A stretch of 24,837 nucleotides of DNA from Svornostia sp051306365 (GTDB lineage: Bacteria > Actinomycetota > Thermoleophilia > Solirubrobacterales > Solirubrobacteraceae). The stretch is from contig JBPPNC010000204.1 in the NCBI GenBank assembly GCA_051306365.1, positions 1 through 24,837 of the forward strand. The letters run 5' to 3'. Both the position numbers and the translations under genes were made by a program. The notes under the pieces were generated by a model. It did no database searches, was not told the DNA's origin, and saw only the letters and a list, made by a program, of their open reading frames with translations. Within the stretch, counting starts at the first letter, position 1. Each line of letters starts with the position of its first letter. This document shows positions 7,083-14,544 of this stretch, piece after piece.

Positions 7083-8750
7083 GTGCTGACCGAGCTTCGC
7101 GTCGAGAACCTCCTGCTCATCGAGCGGGCGGAGCTGCGGCTGGCCCAGGGCCTGAACGTCCTCACGGGCGAGACCGGCGCGGGCAAGACGGTCCTCGCGC
7201 ACGCGCTCGACCTCCTGCTCGGCGGCAAGGCGCGGCAGGGCATCGTCCGCCCGGGCGCACGGGAGGCATACGTCGAGGGCGTCTTCGAGCTGGACGACCG
7301 GATGCGCGCCCAGCTCGGCGACCTGCTGCCTGAGGACGCCGACGAACTCGTGCTCGCGCGCCGGGTCAGCTCCGAGGGTCGCACCCGTGCGCTGATCTGC
7401 GGACGGACCGCGACGGTGGCCGACCTCCGTGAGGCGGCCGCGCCGCTCGTCGCGTTCTACGGCCAGCACGAGCACCGCCGCCTCATGCTCGGCTCGGCGC
7501 AACTGGACATCCTGGACGGCCTCTGCGGCGATGCTCAGCGGTCGCGCCGGGTCCGTGCGGCGGCAGCCCACGGGCGGGTCCGTGAACTGGAGCGCCAGCG
7601 CGAGGGGCTGCGCGAGCGCGCCGGCGCGCGCGAGCGTGAACTCGACCTGCTCGAGTATGAGCTGCGTGAGATCGAGGAGGCCGCGCCGGAGCCTGCCGAG
7701 CAGGCCGCGCTCGCCGCGGAGCGCGATCGCCTCCGCCACGTCGAGGCACTCCGCGCGGGCGCTCTGGGCGGCGCCGAGGCCATGGCGCCCGAGGCCACCG
7801 AGGCGGGTGGGGGTGTGGCCGTGCTGCTGGCCGATGCCGTGCGTGGGCTCGAGGTCGTGGAGGGTGTCGACGCACGACTCGATGAGCTGCTCGGCCGCTG
7901 GCGCACATTGAGCCTGGAAGCCGATGACCTCGCGGCCGAGTTGCGCCGGTACGCCGAGGAGCTGGACGCCGGGGAGCCTGGGCGCCTGGAGGCCGTGGAG
8001 GAGCGGCTCGGGGTGCTCGACCGACTGGCCCGCAAGCACGGCGGCACGCTCGAGGCGGTCCTCGCCCACGCGGACCGCTGTCGCACGCGGCGCGACGAGC
8101 TCGCAGGCGCCGAGGAGGCACTGGGTCGCGCCGACGCCGAGCTGGAGGCCGCCCGCGAAGAGCTCGCCGAGCACGCCGTCGCGCTGCACGCGTCCCGTGC
8201 GAAGGCGGCGCCGAAGCTGGCCAAGGCCGTGATCGCCCGGCTGGGCGAGCTCGCGATGGAGGGCGCGGAGTTCCGCATCGAGCTGCTCGGGCGTGAGCCC
8301 GGGCCCACGGGCTCGGACAGCGTGGAATTTCTCATCGCCCCCAACTCCGGGGTGCCTGCCGCGCCGCTGCGGGAGTCCGCGTCCGGTGGCGAGATGTCCC
8401 GCGTCATGCTCGCCCTCATGAGCGTGGCGCACGACCAGGGCGCCGGCACGCTCGTGTTCGACGAGATCGACGCCGGCATAGGCGGGCAGACCGCCCGGGC
8501 GGTCGGCGAGCGGTTGCGCGAGCTGGCCCAGGGCCGCCAGGTCCTCTGCATCACCCACCTGCCGCAGGTCGCGTCGCTCGCGGCCCGGCACTTCTCGATT
8601 GCGAAGGACCCGTCGGGCAACCCGGCGGTGACGACGGTGTCGGAGCTGGACGATGGCGCCGTGGTCGGCGAACTCGTGCGCATGCTCGGCGCCGACGAGG
8701 ACGACCGCGCCGCGGTCGAACACGCCGAGCGGCTGCGAGCCGTGGCGTGA
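7083..8750 (+). CDS. recN: DNA repair protein RecN
   Basis: RecN is an SMC-like ATPase that acts at double-strand breaks and helps bring DNA ends together for RecA. The 555-residue protein has Walker A GETGAGKT at 29-36 and the Q-loop region FYGQHEH. A long Glu/Arg/Ala-rich coiled coil of roughly 300 residues follows, interrupted by a short head-like turn. The C-terminal half carries the ABC signature SGGEMSR, Walker B VFDEIDAGIGG and the H-loop THLPQVA. Length and order match the family. The GTG at 7083 gives the canonical start MLTELRVENLLLIE. It probably has its own weak promoter, although the neighbours suggest it was once cotranscribed with tlyA and nadK. In a GC-rich genome the coiled coil generates large spurious frames on the opposite strand. 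Confidence 0.96.
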   Translation: MLTELRVENLLLIERAELRLAQGLNVLTGETGAGKTVLAHALDLLLGGKARQGIVRPGAREAYVEGVFELDDRMRAQLGDLLPEDADELVLARRVSSEGRTRALICGRTATVADLREAAAPLVAFYGQHEHRRLMLGSAQLDILDGLCGDAQRSRRVRAAAAHGRVRELERQREGLRERAGARERELDLLEYELREIEEAAPEPAEQAALAAERDRLRHVEALRAGALGGAEAMAPEATEAGGGVAVLLADAVRGLEVVEGVDARLDELLGRWRTLSLEADDLAAELRRYAEELDAGEPGRLEAVEERLGVLDRLARKHGGTLEAVLAHADRCRTRRDELAGAEEALGRADAELEAAREELAEHAVALHASRAKAAPKLAKAVIARLGELAMEGAEFRIELLGREPGPTGSDSVEFLIAPNSGVPAAPLRESASGGEMSRVMLALMSVAHDQGAGTLVFDEIDAGIGGQTARAVGERLRELAQGRQVLCITHLPQVASLAARHFSIAKDPSGNPAVTTVSELDDGAVVGELVRMLGADEDDRAAVEHAERLRAVA

Positions 8751-8816
8751 CCGGCAGTTTCTCGCAGGGAGCGGGGTCGACCCGCCGTACCGTCGGCGAT
8801 GCCGGATACAGTGAAC

Positions 8817-8821
8817 AGGAG
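8817..8821 (+). promoter_or_regulatory. Ribosome binding site of pyrG
   Basis: AGGAG lies five bases before the pyrG ATG at 8827. It is one of only two clear Shine-Dalgarno sequences in the window and fixes this start. Upstream, TACCGT (8788-8793) is a possible -10 box that would give a leader of about 25 bases. Confidence 0.7.
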
Positions 8822-8826
8822 CACGG

Positions 8827-10497
8827 ATGACGACCTCTCGCCCGAAGACCCGCTACATCTTCATCACCGGAGGCGTCGTCTCGTCCCTGGGGAAGGGGAT
8901 CGCCGCCGCCTCGATCGGCCGCCTCCTCGTCTCCCGTGGGCTGACGGTCGGCCTGCAGAAGCTGGATCCGTACATCAACGTCGATCCGGGCACGATGTCG
9001 CCCTACCAGCACGGTGAGGTCTTCGTGACGGAGGACGGTGCCGAGACCGACCTGGACCTTGGCCACTACGAGCGTTTCACCGACAGCAACGCGTCGCGCG
9101 CCTCGAACGTCACGGCCGGCGGGATCTACAACTCGGTGATCAGGCGCGAGCGCCGCGGGGACTACCTCGGCGGCACCGTGCAGGTCGTTCCGCACATCAC
9201 GGACGAGATCAAGCAGCGCGTGAAACTTCTTGGGGAATCGTCCGGCGTGGACGTCGTCATCTGCGAGATCGGCGGCACGGTGGGCGACATCGAGTCGCTG
9301 CCGTTCCTCGAGGCGATCCGGCAGTTCCCCGCCGACGTGGGCCGGCGCAACTGCATGTACCTGCACCTCACGCTCGTGCCGTACATCGGTCACGCGGGCG
9401 AGCTGAAGACCAAGCCCACGCAGCACTCCGTCAACGAGCTGCGACGCATCGGTATCCAGCCCGACATGCTCTTCTGCCGGTCGGAGTCCGAGCTCAGCGT
9501 CGAGATCCGCAAGAAGATCGCGCTGTTCACGTCGGTCCCGACCGAGGCGGTCATCTCGGCGAAGGACGTCGACAACATCTACAAGGTGCCGCTCTGGTAT
9601 GACGAGCAGCACGTCGACGAGGTCATCTGCGACTACTTCGGCATCGAGGCGCCGCCCGCGGACCTGAGCGAGTGGGACTCCATCTGCCAGCGGGCGGATG
9701 CCGCGGTCGAGCCGGTACGCATCGCGCTCGTCGGCAAGTACGTCCAGCTCGAGGACGCCTACCTGTCGGTCTCCGAGTCGCTGCGGCATGCCGGCTACAT
9801 GTTCGGCGCGGGCATCGAGATCGACTGGGTCGACAGCGAATCGCTGACGGACGACGTGGTCGCACTCGAGCGGCTGCGCGACCACGACGGCATCCTGATC
9901 CCGGGCGGCTTCGGCGGCCGCGGCATCGAGGGGAAGATCCGCGCCGCACGCGTGGCGCGCGAGCAGCAGATTCCGTACCTCGGCATCTGCCTGGGCATGC
10001 AGATCGCGGTGGCGGAGTACGCCCGTAACGTCGCGGGCATGGACGGCGCGAACTCCACGGAGTTCGACCCCGAGACGCCGCACCCGGTGATCGACCTGCT
10101 GCCCGAGCAGAAGGAGGTGTCCGACCTCGGCGGGACGATGCGCCTGGGCGCCGACCCGATCAAGCTGCACGACGGCACGCGCATCCGCGAGCTCTACGGC
10201 GAGGCCGTGATCTACGAGCGTCACCGCCATCGCTACGAGGTGAACCTCTACCTGCGCAAGCGCCTCGAGGCGGCCGGCCTGGTCGTCGGCGGCACGTCCC
10301 CGGACGAGCGCCTCGTCGAGGCGATCGAACTCGACGACCACCCGTTCTTCGTCGCCTCGCAGTACCACCCCGAGTTCAAGTCGCGCCCCGAGCGCCCCGC
10401 GCCCCTGTTCCGCGAGTTCGTCCGCGCTGCCCACCAGCGCGCGCGCCCCGGCGCGCCTGAGGCTGAGCCCTCCGTGGTACGCGCCTCCACCGCGTGA
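8827..10497 (+). CDS. pyrG: CTP synthase
   Basis: CTP synthase aminates UTP to CTP with ATP and glutamine. The 556 residues contain the N-terminal synthetase domain with the opening IFITGGVVSSLGKGI, the loop QKLDPYINVDPGTMSP, and HGEVFVTEDGAETDLDLGHYERF-like UTP/ATP contacts. The C-terminal class I glutamine amidotransferase domain has the nucleophile Cys388 in GICLGMQ and the HPE of the triad in YHPEFKS. Family length is about 535-590. It is preceded by a strong ribosome binding site, unlike most genes here. The TGA overlaps the GTG of the following peptidase gene. Its place between recN and a NUDIX-xerD pair matches mycobacterial gene order. Confidence 0.97.
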   Translation: MTTSRPKTRYIFITGGVVSSLGKGIAAASIGRLLVSRGLTVGLQKLDPYINVDPGTMSPYQHGEVFVTEDGAETDLDLGHYERFTDSNASRASNVTAGGIYNSVIRRERRGDYLGGTVQVVPHITDEIKQRVKLLGESSGVDVVICEIGGTVGDIESLPFLEAIRQFPADVGRRNCMYLHLTLVPYIGHAGELKTKPTQHSVNELRRIGIQPDMLFCRSESELSVEIRKKIALFTSVPTEAVISAKDVDNIYKVPLWYDEQHVDEVICDYFGIEAPPADLSEWDSICQRADAAVEPVRIALVGKYVQLEDAYLSVSESLRHAGYMFGAGIEIDWVDSESLTDDVVALERLRDHDGILIPGGFGGRGIEGKIRAARVAREQQIPYLGICLGMQIAVAEYARNVAGMDGANSTEFDPETPHPVIDLLPEQKEVSDLGGTMRLGADPIKLHDGTRIRELYGEAVIYERHRHRYEVNLYLRKRLEAAGLVVGGTSPDERLVEAIELDDHPFFVASQYHPEFKSRPERPAPLFREFVRAAHQRARPGAPEAEPSVVRASTA

Positions 10498-11639
10498 GGC
10501 CGGCCTCCCCGGCGGAGAAGCGCCGCCTCCACGACACCTTCGCCGCGCTCTGCGCGATCCCGAGCCCGATCGGGGCCGAGCGCGCCGTGGCCGACCGGGT
10601 CATCGCCGAGCTGGCGGGCATGGGAGTGTCCGTTGACGAGGACGACGCGGGGGCTCGCCTCGGCGGCACCGCCGGCAACCTGCTGGCCCGCCTGCCCGCG
10701 CCGTCCCCCGACGCGCGCACGATCATGCTCTGCGGCCATCTGGACACCGTCGCCGTGAGCGGGCCCATCGAGCCCGTCGTGGAGGACGACGGCTGGACGA
10801 ACCGCCACGACGCGATCCTCGGCGCCGACAACAAGGCGGCGGTCGCCGTGATCCTCGAGGTGGCGCGGCGGGTCGCGGTCGAGTCGGCGCCCGTGGGCCT
10901 GGAACTCGTGTTCACCGTCGGAGAGGAGGACGCGCTCGCGGGCGCCAAGCTCTTCGACGTCGGGCAGCTGCAGAGCGAGTGGGGCTACGTCTTCGACCAC
11001 GCGACGCCGATCGGCGAGGTCATCGTGGCCGCACCCACCTACCACCGGTTCCTCGCCACGTTCCACGGCCGCGCCGCGCATGCCGGCATCCGTCCGCAGG
11101 ACGGCAGCTCAGCCGTGCTGGCTGCGTCGCGCGCGATCGCCCAGATGCCCCTCGGCCGCCTCGACGAGCAGACCACCGCGAACATCGGCCACATCGAGGG
11201 CGGGGTGGCCGGAGCCACGAACATCGTGCCCGAGTGGTGCTCGGTCCTGGGCGAGTGCCGCTCCCTCGACGAGGCGCGAGCGGACATCCTCATCGGCGAG
11301 CTCGTCGCCCACCTCCAGGACGCGGCGAACGACCCCACCGCGCCGTGCGACGTGGACATCGAGGTCGAGCGTCTGTTCACCGGGTACCGGCACCGCCCGC
11401 AGGCGCCGTCGGTCATCGCCGCCGAGGCCGCGCTCCAAGCGTGCGGATACGTGCCCGAGCGGATCGTCACCGGTGGCGGTTCGGACGCGGCAGCCTTCGA
11501 GGTCAGCGGCCTGCCGTGCACGAACCTCGCGAACGGCACGGAGCGCAACCACCAGCCCGATGAGCGCGTGTCGCTCGCGGCGCTGGAGGGGATGCTCGAT
11601 ATCACGCTGGCGCTGCTCGACGCCTGCGGCGCGGCCTGA
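10494..11639 (+). CDS. M20 family metallopeptidase (PepT-like)
   Basis: The 381-residue protein is a two-domain zinc aminoacylase/peptidase of clan MH. GHLDTV (His82, Asp84) begins the first metal site. GADNKAA (Asp112) is the bridging aspartate, and GEEDALAG (Glu144 general base, Glu145 ligand) follows. A dimerisation domain with HAGIRPQDG comes next, and NGTERNHQPDE gives the last His ligand. The sequence resembles tripeptide aminopeptidase (PepT) and related M20B enzymes that trim short peptides in the cytosol, but substrate cannot be assigned. GTG at 10494 overlaps the pyrG stop by four bases, so it is expressed with pyrG. It is an insertion relative to the mycobacterial pyrG-NUDIX order. 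Confidence 0.88.
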   Translation: MRPASPAEKRRLHDTFAALCAIPSPIGAERAVADRVIAELAGMGVSVDEDDAGARLGGTAGNLLARLPAPSPDARTIMLCGHLDTVAVSGPIEPVVEDDGWTNRHDAILGADNKAAVAVILEVARRVAVESAPVGLELVFTVGEEDALAGAKLFDVGQLQSEWGYVFDHATPIGEVIVAAPTYHRFLATFHGRAAHAGIRPQDGSSAVLAASRAIAQMPLGRLDEQTTANIGHIEGGVAGATNIVPEWCSVLGECRSLDEARADILIGELVAHLQDAANDPTAPCDVDIEVERLFTGYRHRPQAPSVIAAEAALQACGYVPERIVTGGGSDAAAFEVSGLPCTNLANGTERNHQPDERVSLAALEGMLDITLALLDACGAA

Positions 11640-11650
11640 GTGCGCCGCGT

Positions 11651-11656
11651 TAGGCT
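11651..11656 (+). promoter_or_regulatory. -10 box of the NUDIX gene
   Basis: TAGGCT fits TANNNT and is followed by seven bases and then the ATG at 11664. This is the spacing expected when transcription starts at or beside the first base of the start codon. Confidence 0.55.
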
Positions 11657-11663
11657 GCCGCGC

Positions 11664-12206
11664 ATGAGCCAGCGCTTCGAACGCCTCACCGGCGAGACCG
11701 TGTTCCGCGGCCGGATCTTCGACGTGGTGCGGGAACGCTTCCAGTTCGAGGACGGCGAAATCGTCGAGCGCGAGAACGTCGTGCACGGCGGGGCCGTCGC
11801 GGTGGTCGCCTACGACCACGCGTCGCTGTACCTCGTGCGCCAGCCACGGGAGGTCGTCGGACGGTCGGACATCCTCGAGATCTGCGCGGGGCGGCTCGAC
11901 CAGCCCGGCGAGTCGCCGCAGGACTGCGCGCGCCGCGAACTGGCCGAAGAGCTCGGCCTCGCCGCCGACGCATGGGAGCACGCCACGACGTACTTCACGA
12001 GCGTCGGGTTCAGCAACGAAGAGCTCCACGTGTTCTTCGCCACGGGCCTCACCGAGGTCGAGCGTCCCGAGAACGACGAGGAGGACGAGCGCATCGAGGT
12101 GGTGCGCTGGCCGCTCGCCGAGCTGGACGCCGCGATCGACGCGACGACGGACGCAAAGACGCTCATCGGACTGCTGTTGTTCCGCCGCGCGCGCGAATCG
12201 GGCTGA
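11664..12206 (+). CDS. NUDIX hydrolase, ADP-ribose pyrophosphatase type
   Basis: The 180-residue product has the Nudix box as AGRLDQPGE...ARRELAEELGL, with the metal-binding REL.EE.G set intact. It resembles ADP-ribose pyrophosphatases, which split ADP-ribose into AMP and ribose 5-phosphate: N-terminal TGETVFRGRIFDVV, then a strand with LVRQPRE just before the box. One residue more than the textbook G-x5-E spacing lies between the first Gly and Glu. Further upstream the frame is open to a GTG at 11640, but the ATG at 11664 is preferred because it lies seven bases after a -10 box and gives the normal N-terminus. The equivalent gene lies between pyrG and xerD in mycobacteria. Confidence 0.88.
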   Translation: MSQRFERLTGETVFRGRIFDVVRERFQFEDGEIVERENVVHGGAVAVVAYDHASLYLVRQPREVVGRSDILEICAGRLDQPGESPQDCARRELAEELGLAADAWEHATTYFTSVGFSNEELHVFFATGLTEVERPENDEEDERIEVVRWPLAELDAAIDATTDAKTLIGLLLFRRARESG

Positions 12207-12604
12207 CGCACGTCCCGTGCCGTGGGGGGATTGGGGCCTCACCATGGCATCGACGAGCGACACGGGCGCCAGGCGCGTTCGAGACCGCGTTGCTCGCGGA
12301 TGCCGGCGCTGAGGCGTGGGACGGACCGGGCTGGGCACGCCGGAATGCTGTATCGCCTGCGCGCGCGCACGGTCGGGGACCCCGAACCAAGGGGTCTCCA
12401 TGCCCGCGCTCACCGCCAGCGCCGTCGGTGAGCTCCGCCTGCGCGTCGAGCGTCATCCGGTCTGTGGCCCGCCACCCGGTCGTCGACACGCGGCCTCTCC
12501 GTGTGGCCGCGTCCACCTGTGCCCATGTCGTGGCCGGCTCGTCCGCGCAGACGCCGACCTGGAGCGCACGCGGGGTTGCAGCACGCAGGCGGATCGCTGC
12601 GCCC
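12207..12604. other. Intergenic gap without a recognisable gene
   Basis: These roughly 400 bases between the NUDIX gene and xerD hold no frame with a recognisable product. A minus-strand frame (12645-12163, 160 codons) and the xerD frame read through it, but both are low-complexity and match no family I know. The one visible structure is a hairpin at 12375-12399. The size suggests an ancestral gene decayed beyond recognition, which I cannot prove. Confidence 0.4.
12375..12399. repeat. 9-bp inverted repeat in the gap before xerD
   Basis: GGGGACCCC and GGGGTCTCC pair over nine positions (one G-T) around the loop GAACCAA. No T-run follows on either strand, so it is not an obvious terminator. 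It could be an operator, an RNA stem or chance. Confidence 0.3.
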
Positions 12605-12619
12605 ATGGAACCTCCCTGC

Positions 12620-13561
12620 ATGGCCACTGCTGCTGCTGTCGACACGCGCCCGTTCGAGCACCACGTCCTCGACTTCCTCGCCTACCTCGAGTTCGAGCGC
12701 GGCCTGTCGCGGAACACGCTGGAGGCATACCGGACCGACCTGCTCCAGTTCGGCGTGTTCCTCGGCCGTGTGGGCGTCCAGACCACGGACGCCACGCACC
12801 AGGACCTCGCACGGTTCCTCGCCGAGCTGGCCTCAGGGGACGGCGAGCGCCCGCCGGCCGCGCACGCGACCCTGCAGCGCAAGACCGCGTGCCTGCGGTC
12901 GTTCTACCGGCACCTGCGCCGCGAGCAGGTCATGGAGCACGACCCCACCGCGGACCTGCGTTCGCCCCGCGCGTCACAGAAACTACCGCAGGTCCTCAGC
13001 CGCGACGAGGTCGCCGGGCTGCTTGCCGCGCCGAAGGGCACCGATCCCGCCGCGCTGCGCGACCGCGCGATGCTCGAACTCATGTACGCCTGTGGCCTGC
13101 GGGCCAGCGAGGCGACGGGCCTCGAGGTGCGGGACATCGACCTGCGCCATGGGGTGCTGCGCACCCGCGGCAAGGGGAGCAAGGAGCGGCTCGTCCCCGT
13201 CGGGCGGGAGGCGATCTCCGCCGTCCGGACGTGGCTCGACCGGGGCCGTCCTGCGCTGGTCGGCGTGGAGGAGGAGGCGCACCTGTTCGTCAACCGGCGC
13301 GGGACCGGGCTGACCCGCCAGGGGCTCTACAAGATCGTCCAGCGCCACGCGCGCGCCGTCGGTCTTGATCAGAAGATGAGCCCCCACACGCTGCGTCACA
13401 CGTTCGCCACGCACCTTCTCGCGGGCGGTTGTGACCTGCGCGCCGTGCAGGAGATGCTCGGTCACGCCGACATCGCGACGACGCAGATGTACACGCACCT
13501 CTCCGCGGACCGCCTGCGGGACGTGTACTTCAGCGCGCACCCGCGGGCGTCCGCGCGCTGA
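12620..13561 (+). CDS. xerD: Tyrosine recombinase XerD
   Basis: XerD works with XerC at dif to resolve chromosome dimers before division. Counted from the ATG at 12620 (313 residues), the N-terminal core-binding domain includes FLAYLEFERGLSRNTLEAYRTDL and the catalytic domain has the full set: Arg161 (GLRASE), Lys185 (RGKGSKER), His256 and Arg259 (HTLRH), His282 (LGH) and nucleophile Tyr291 (YTHL). An in-frame ATG at 12605 would add five residues; neither has a clear ribosome binding site. The context after a NUDIX gene matches actinobacterial xerD, making it housekeeping rather than a phage integrase. Relics of deoB lie one gene downstream; xerD and deoB are neighbours in other Gram-positive bacteria as well. 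Confidence 0.92.
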   Translation: MATAAAVDTRPFEHHVLDFLAYLEFERGLSRNTLEAYRTDLLQFGVFLGRVGVQTTDATHQDLARFLAELASGDGERPPAAHATLQRKTACLRSFYRHLRREQVMEHDPTADLRSPRASQKLPQVLSRDEVAGLLAAPKGTDPAALRDRAMLELMYACGLRASEATGLEVRDIDLRHGVLRTRGKGSKERLVPVGREAISAVRTWLDRGRPALVGVEEEAHLFVNRRGTGLTRQGLYKIVQRHARAVGLDQKMSPHTLRHTFATHLLAGGCDLRAVQEMLGHADIATTQMYTHLSADRLRDVYFSAHPRASAR

Positions 13562-13562
13562 G

Positions 13563-13568
13563 TACGCT
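13563..13568 (+). promoter_or_regulatory. -10 box of the lipoprotein gene
   Basis: TACGCT fits TANNNT, begins two bases after the xerD stop, and ends six bases before the GTG at 13575. The spacing predicts transcription starting on the G of the start codon, so the message would be leaderless. Confidence 0.6.
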
Positions 13569-13574
13569 CTCCGG

Positions 13575-14147
13575 GTGCTTCGCACGTCGATTCTCGGTGT
13601 CATCGCCGCCGCCGTCGTGGCGGCCGGCTGCGGCAGCGAGCCCCAGCGCCCGCCGGACGTGGGCGCCCCCGGCCCGCCCGGGCCGCTGCTGCCGCTCACC
13701 TTCGCTTCCCAGGGAGTCAGCCTCGAGATCCCCGGCGCCTGGAGACTCGAGCAGGGGCCGGCCGCCGGTCCGCTGCTCGCCAAGCTCACGTCCGGCCGGG
13801 CGACGATCGCGGTGTGGCGCTACCCGCGCACCGAGCCGCTGCCGACCACCCGCTCCGATCTGGAGGCCACGCGGGACTCGCTCGTCGCTGCCGTCAAGAC
13901 GCGCGATCCGGAGTACTCGGTGACGTCGACTCGGATCCTGCGCAACGGCTCGCGCCGAGGCGTGGAGCTCCTCGGCACGGGGGCGAATTCCGGGTTCCCA
14001 CGGCGGGCGCGCTCCCTGCATCTGTTTGCGGGCGGCGCTGAGGTCGTCCTCGATCAGTACGTGACGCCGGAGCAGTTCGCGAAGGTGGACGGCGATGTCT
14101 TCGGCGACGTCGCCCGGTCCTTGCGAATCCGTCAGCCTTCGGCGTGA
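13575..14147 (+). CDS. Predicted lipoprotein of unknown function
   Basis: The 190-residue product starts with a short signal peptide (LRTSILGVIAAAVVAAGC) with a lipobox-like VAAGC, so Cys19 would be lipidated and the protein anchored on the outer face of the membrane. A Pro/Gly-rich linker (about 23-38) leads to a compact domain with SLEIPGAWRLEQG and ATIAVWRYPR, and near the C-terminus LHLFAGGAEVVLDQY and FGDVARSLRI. The layout resembles small actinobacterial lipoproteins of the PsbP/LpqN type, which share an 'xxIPxxW' opening and a final SLR helix, but that is an impression only. Its TGA is overlapped by the GTG of the ruined deoB gene, suggesting the two were once cotranscribed. Confidence 0.75.
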   Translation: MLRTSILGVIAAAVVAAGCGSEPQRPPDVGAPGPPGPLLPLTFASQGVSLEIPGAWRLEQGPAAGPLLAKLTSGRATIAVWRYPRTEPLPTTRSDLEATRDSLVAAVKTRDPEYSVTSTRILRNGSRRGVELLGTGANSGFPRRARSLHLFAGGAEVVLDQYVTPEQFAKVDGDVFGDVARSLRIRQPSA

Positions 14148-14433
14148 GGCGACGTCGGGGTCGGCGCGCTCCCCGACGCCGCCGACTACGGCGTCGAGCA
14201 CAACCATCGCGGACGACCTGCTCGTGATCACCGCAGACTCCGGCGTCGACCATCGCGCGCCCCACACCGATCACACCCGTGAGTACGTGCCGCTGCTCGC
14301 GGTCTTCGACGGCGAGGAGGGGCGCCGGCACGATGGGGCGGTGGCCGACGTCGGTGCGAGCGCGCTGGCGGGGTCGCCGATCGCGATGAGCCCGACCTGC
14401 CCGGCACGCCGTTCGTTCACCGGTGTCTCGTAG
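14144..14433 (+). pseudogene. deoB: Phosphopentomutase relic with the middle deleted
   Basis: DeoB interconverts ribose/deoxyribose 1- and 5-phosphates and is normally about 390-400 residues. Here about 290 bases keep only its ends. A GTG overlapping the lipoprotein stop begins a possible M-R-R start; a different frame (from 14151) then reads VGVGALPDAADYG, the N-terminal metal-binding signature. A third stretch, in another frame from 14209, reads ADDLLVITAD, then TDHTREYVPLLAVF and ADVGASAL, which are the C-terminal metal site and end. A further shift at about 14385 gives LPGTPFV, the usual last element. Roughly 300 internal residues are gone and at least three frame changes are needed, so it cannot be functional. 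Confidence 0.78.
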
Positions 14434-14436
14434 CCT
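14431..14436 (+). promoter_or_regulatory. -10 box before the 29-codon ORF
   Basis: TAGCCT, the same hexamer as before efp, ends six bases before the ATG at 14443. The leaderless spacing is perfect, although the ORF behind it looks like a relic. Confidence 0.5.
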
Positions 14437-14442
14437 CGGGCC

Positions 14443-14532
14443 ATGACGTTCTCCAAGGTGCACCTGCCCGACGTCGAGGACTCCGCGGCCCAGGGCGACG
14501 ACGAGATCATCCAGGGCTTCTGGGACGACTGA
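14443..14532 (+). pseudogene. 29-codon ORF, probably a cupin gene with its centre deleted
   Basis: The ORF encodes 29 residues: it begins MTFSKVHLPDVEDSA and ends GDDEIIQGFWDD. The first half resembles the N-terminus of small actinobacterial cupin proteins (pattern MxxxKVNLxxVEDxAP) and the last twelve residues resemble their C-terminus (pattern GD.E...GWW.D), so the metal-binding cupin barrel of about 100 residues would be missing. The reading frame is kept. With a perfect leaderless promoter it may still be transcribed, and could be a real acidic microprotein instead. The family comparison is from memory of the family pattern, not a search. It lies 12 bases before mutM. Confidence 0.5.
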
Positions 14533-14544
14533 CCCGGCTACGCG

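Noticed and set aside
8807..8812. TACAGT before pyrG considered as a -10 box
   Set aside because: Transcription from it would start inside the clear AGGAG ribosome binding site, so it is unlikely to serve pyrG.
12375..12399. Hairpin with GGTTCG on the minus strand, considered as a tRNA T-arm
   Set aside because: The loop and stem register do not fit a T-arm and no acceptor or anticodon stem lies nearby.
12163..12645. Minus-strand 160-codon frame across the gap before xerD
   Set aside because: It overlaps the ends of two real genes, is Ala/Arg-rich and resembles no family, so it was not called a gene.
12605..13561. Tyrosine recombinase considered as a mobile-element integrase
   Set aside because: Its length, motifs and pyrG-NUDIX neighbourhood match chromosomal XerD; no att repeats or cargo genes are present.
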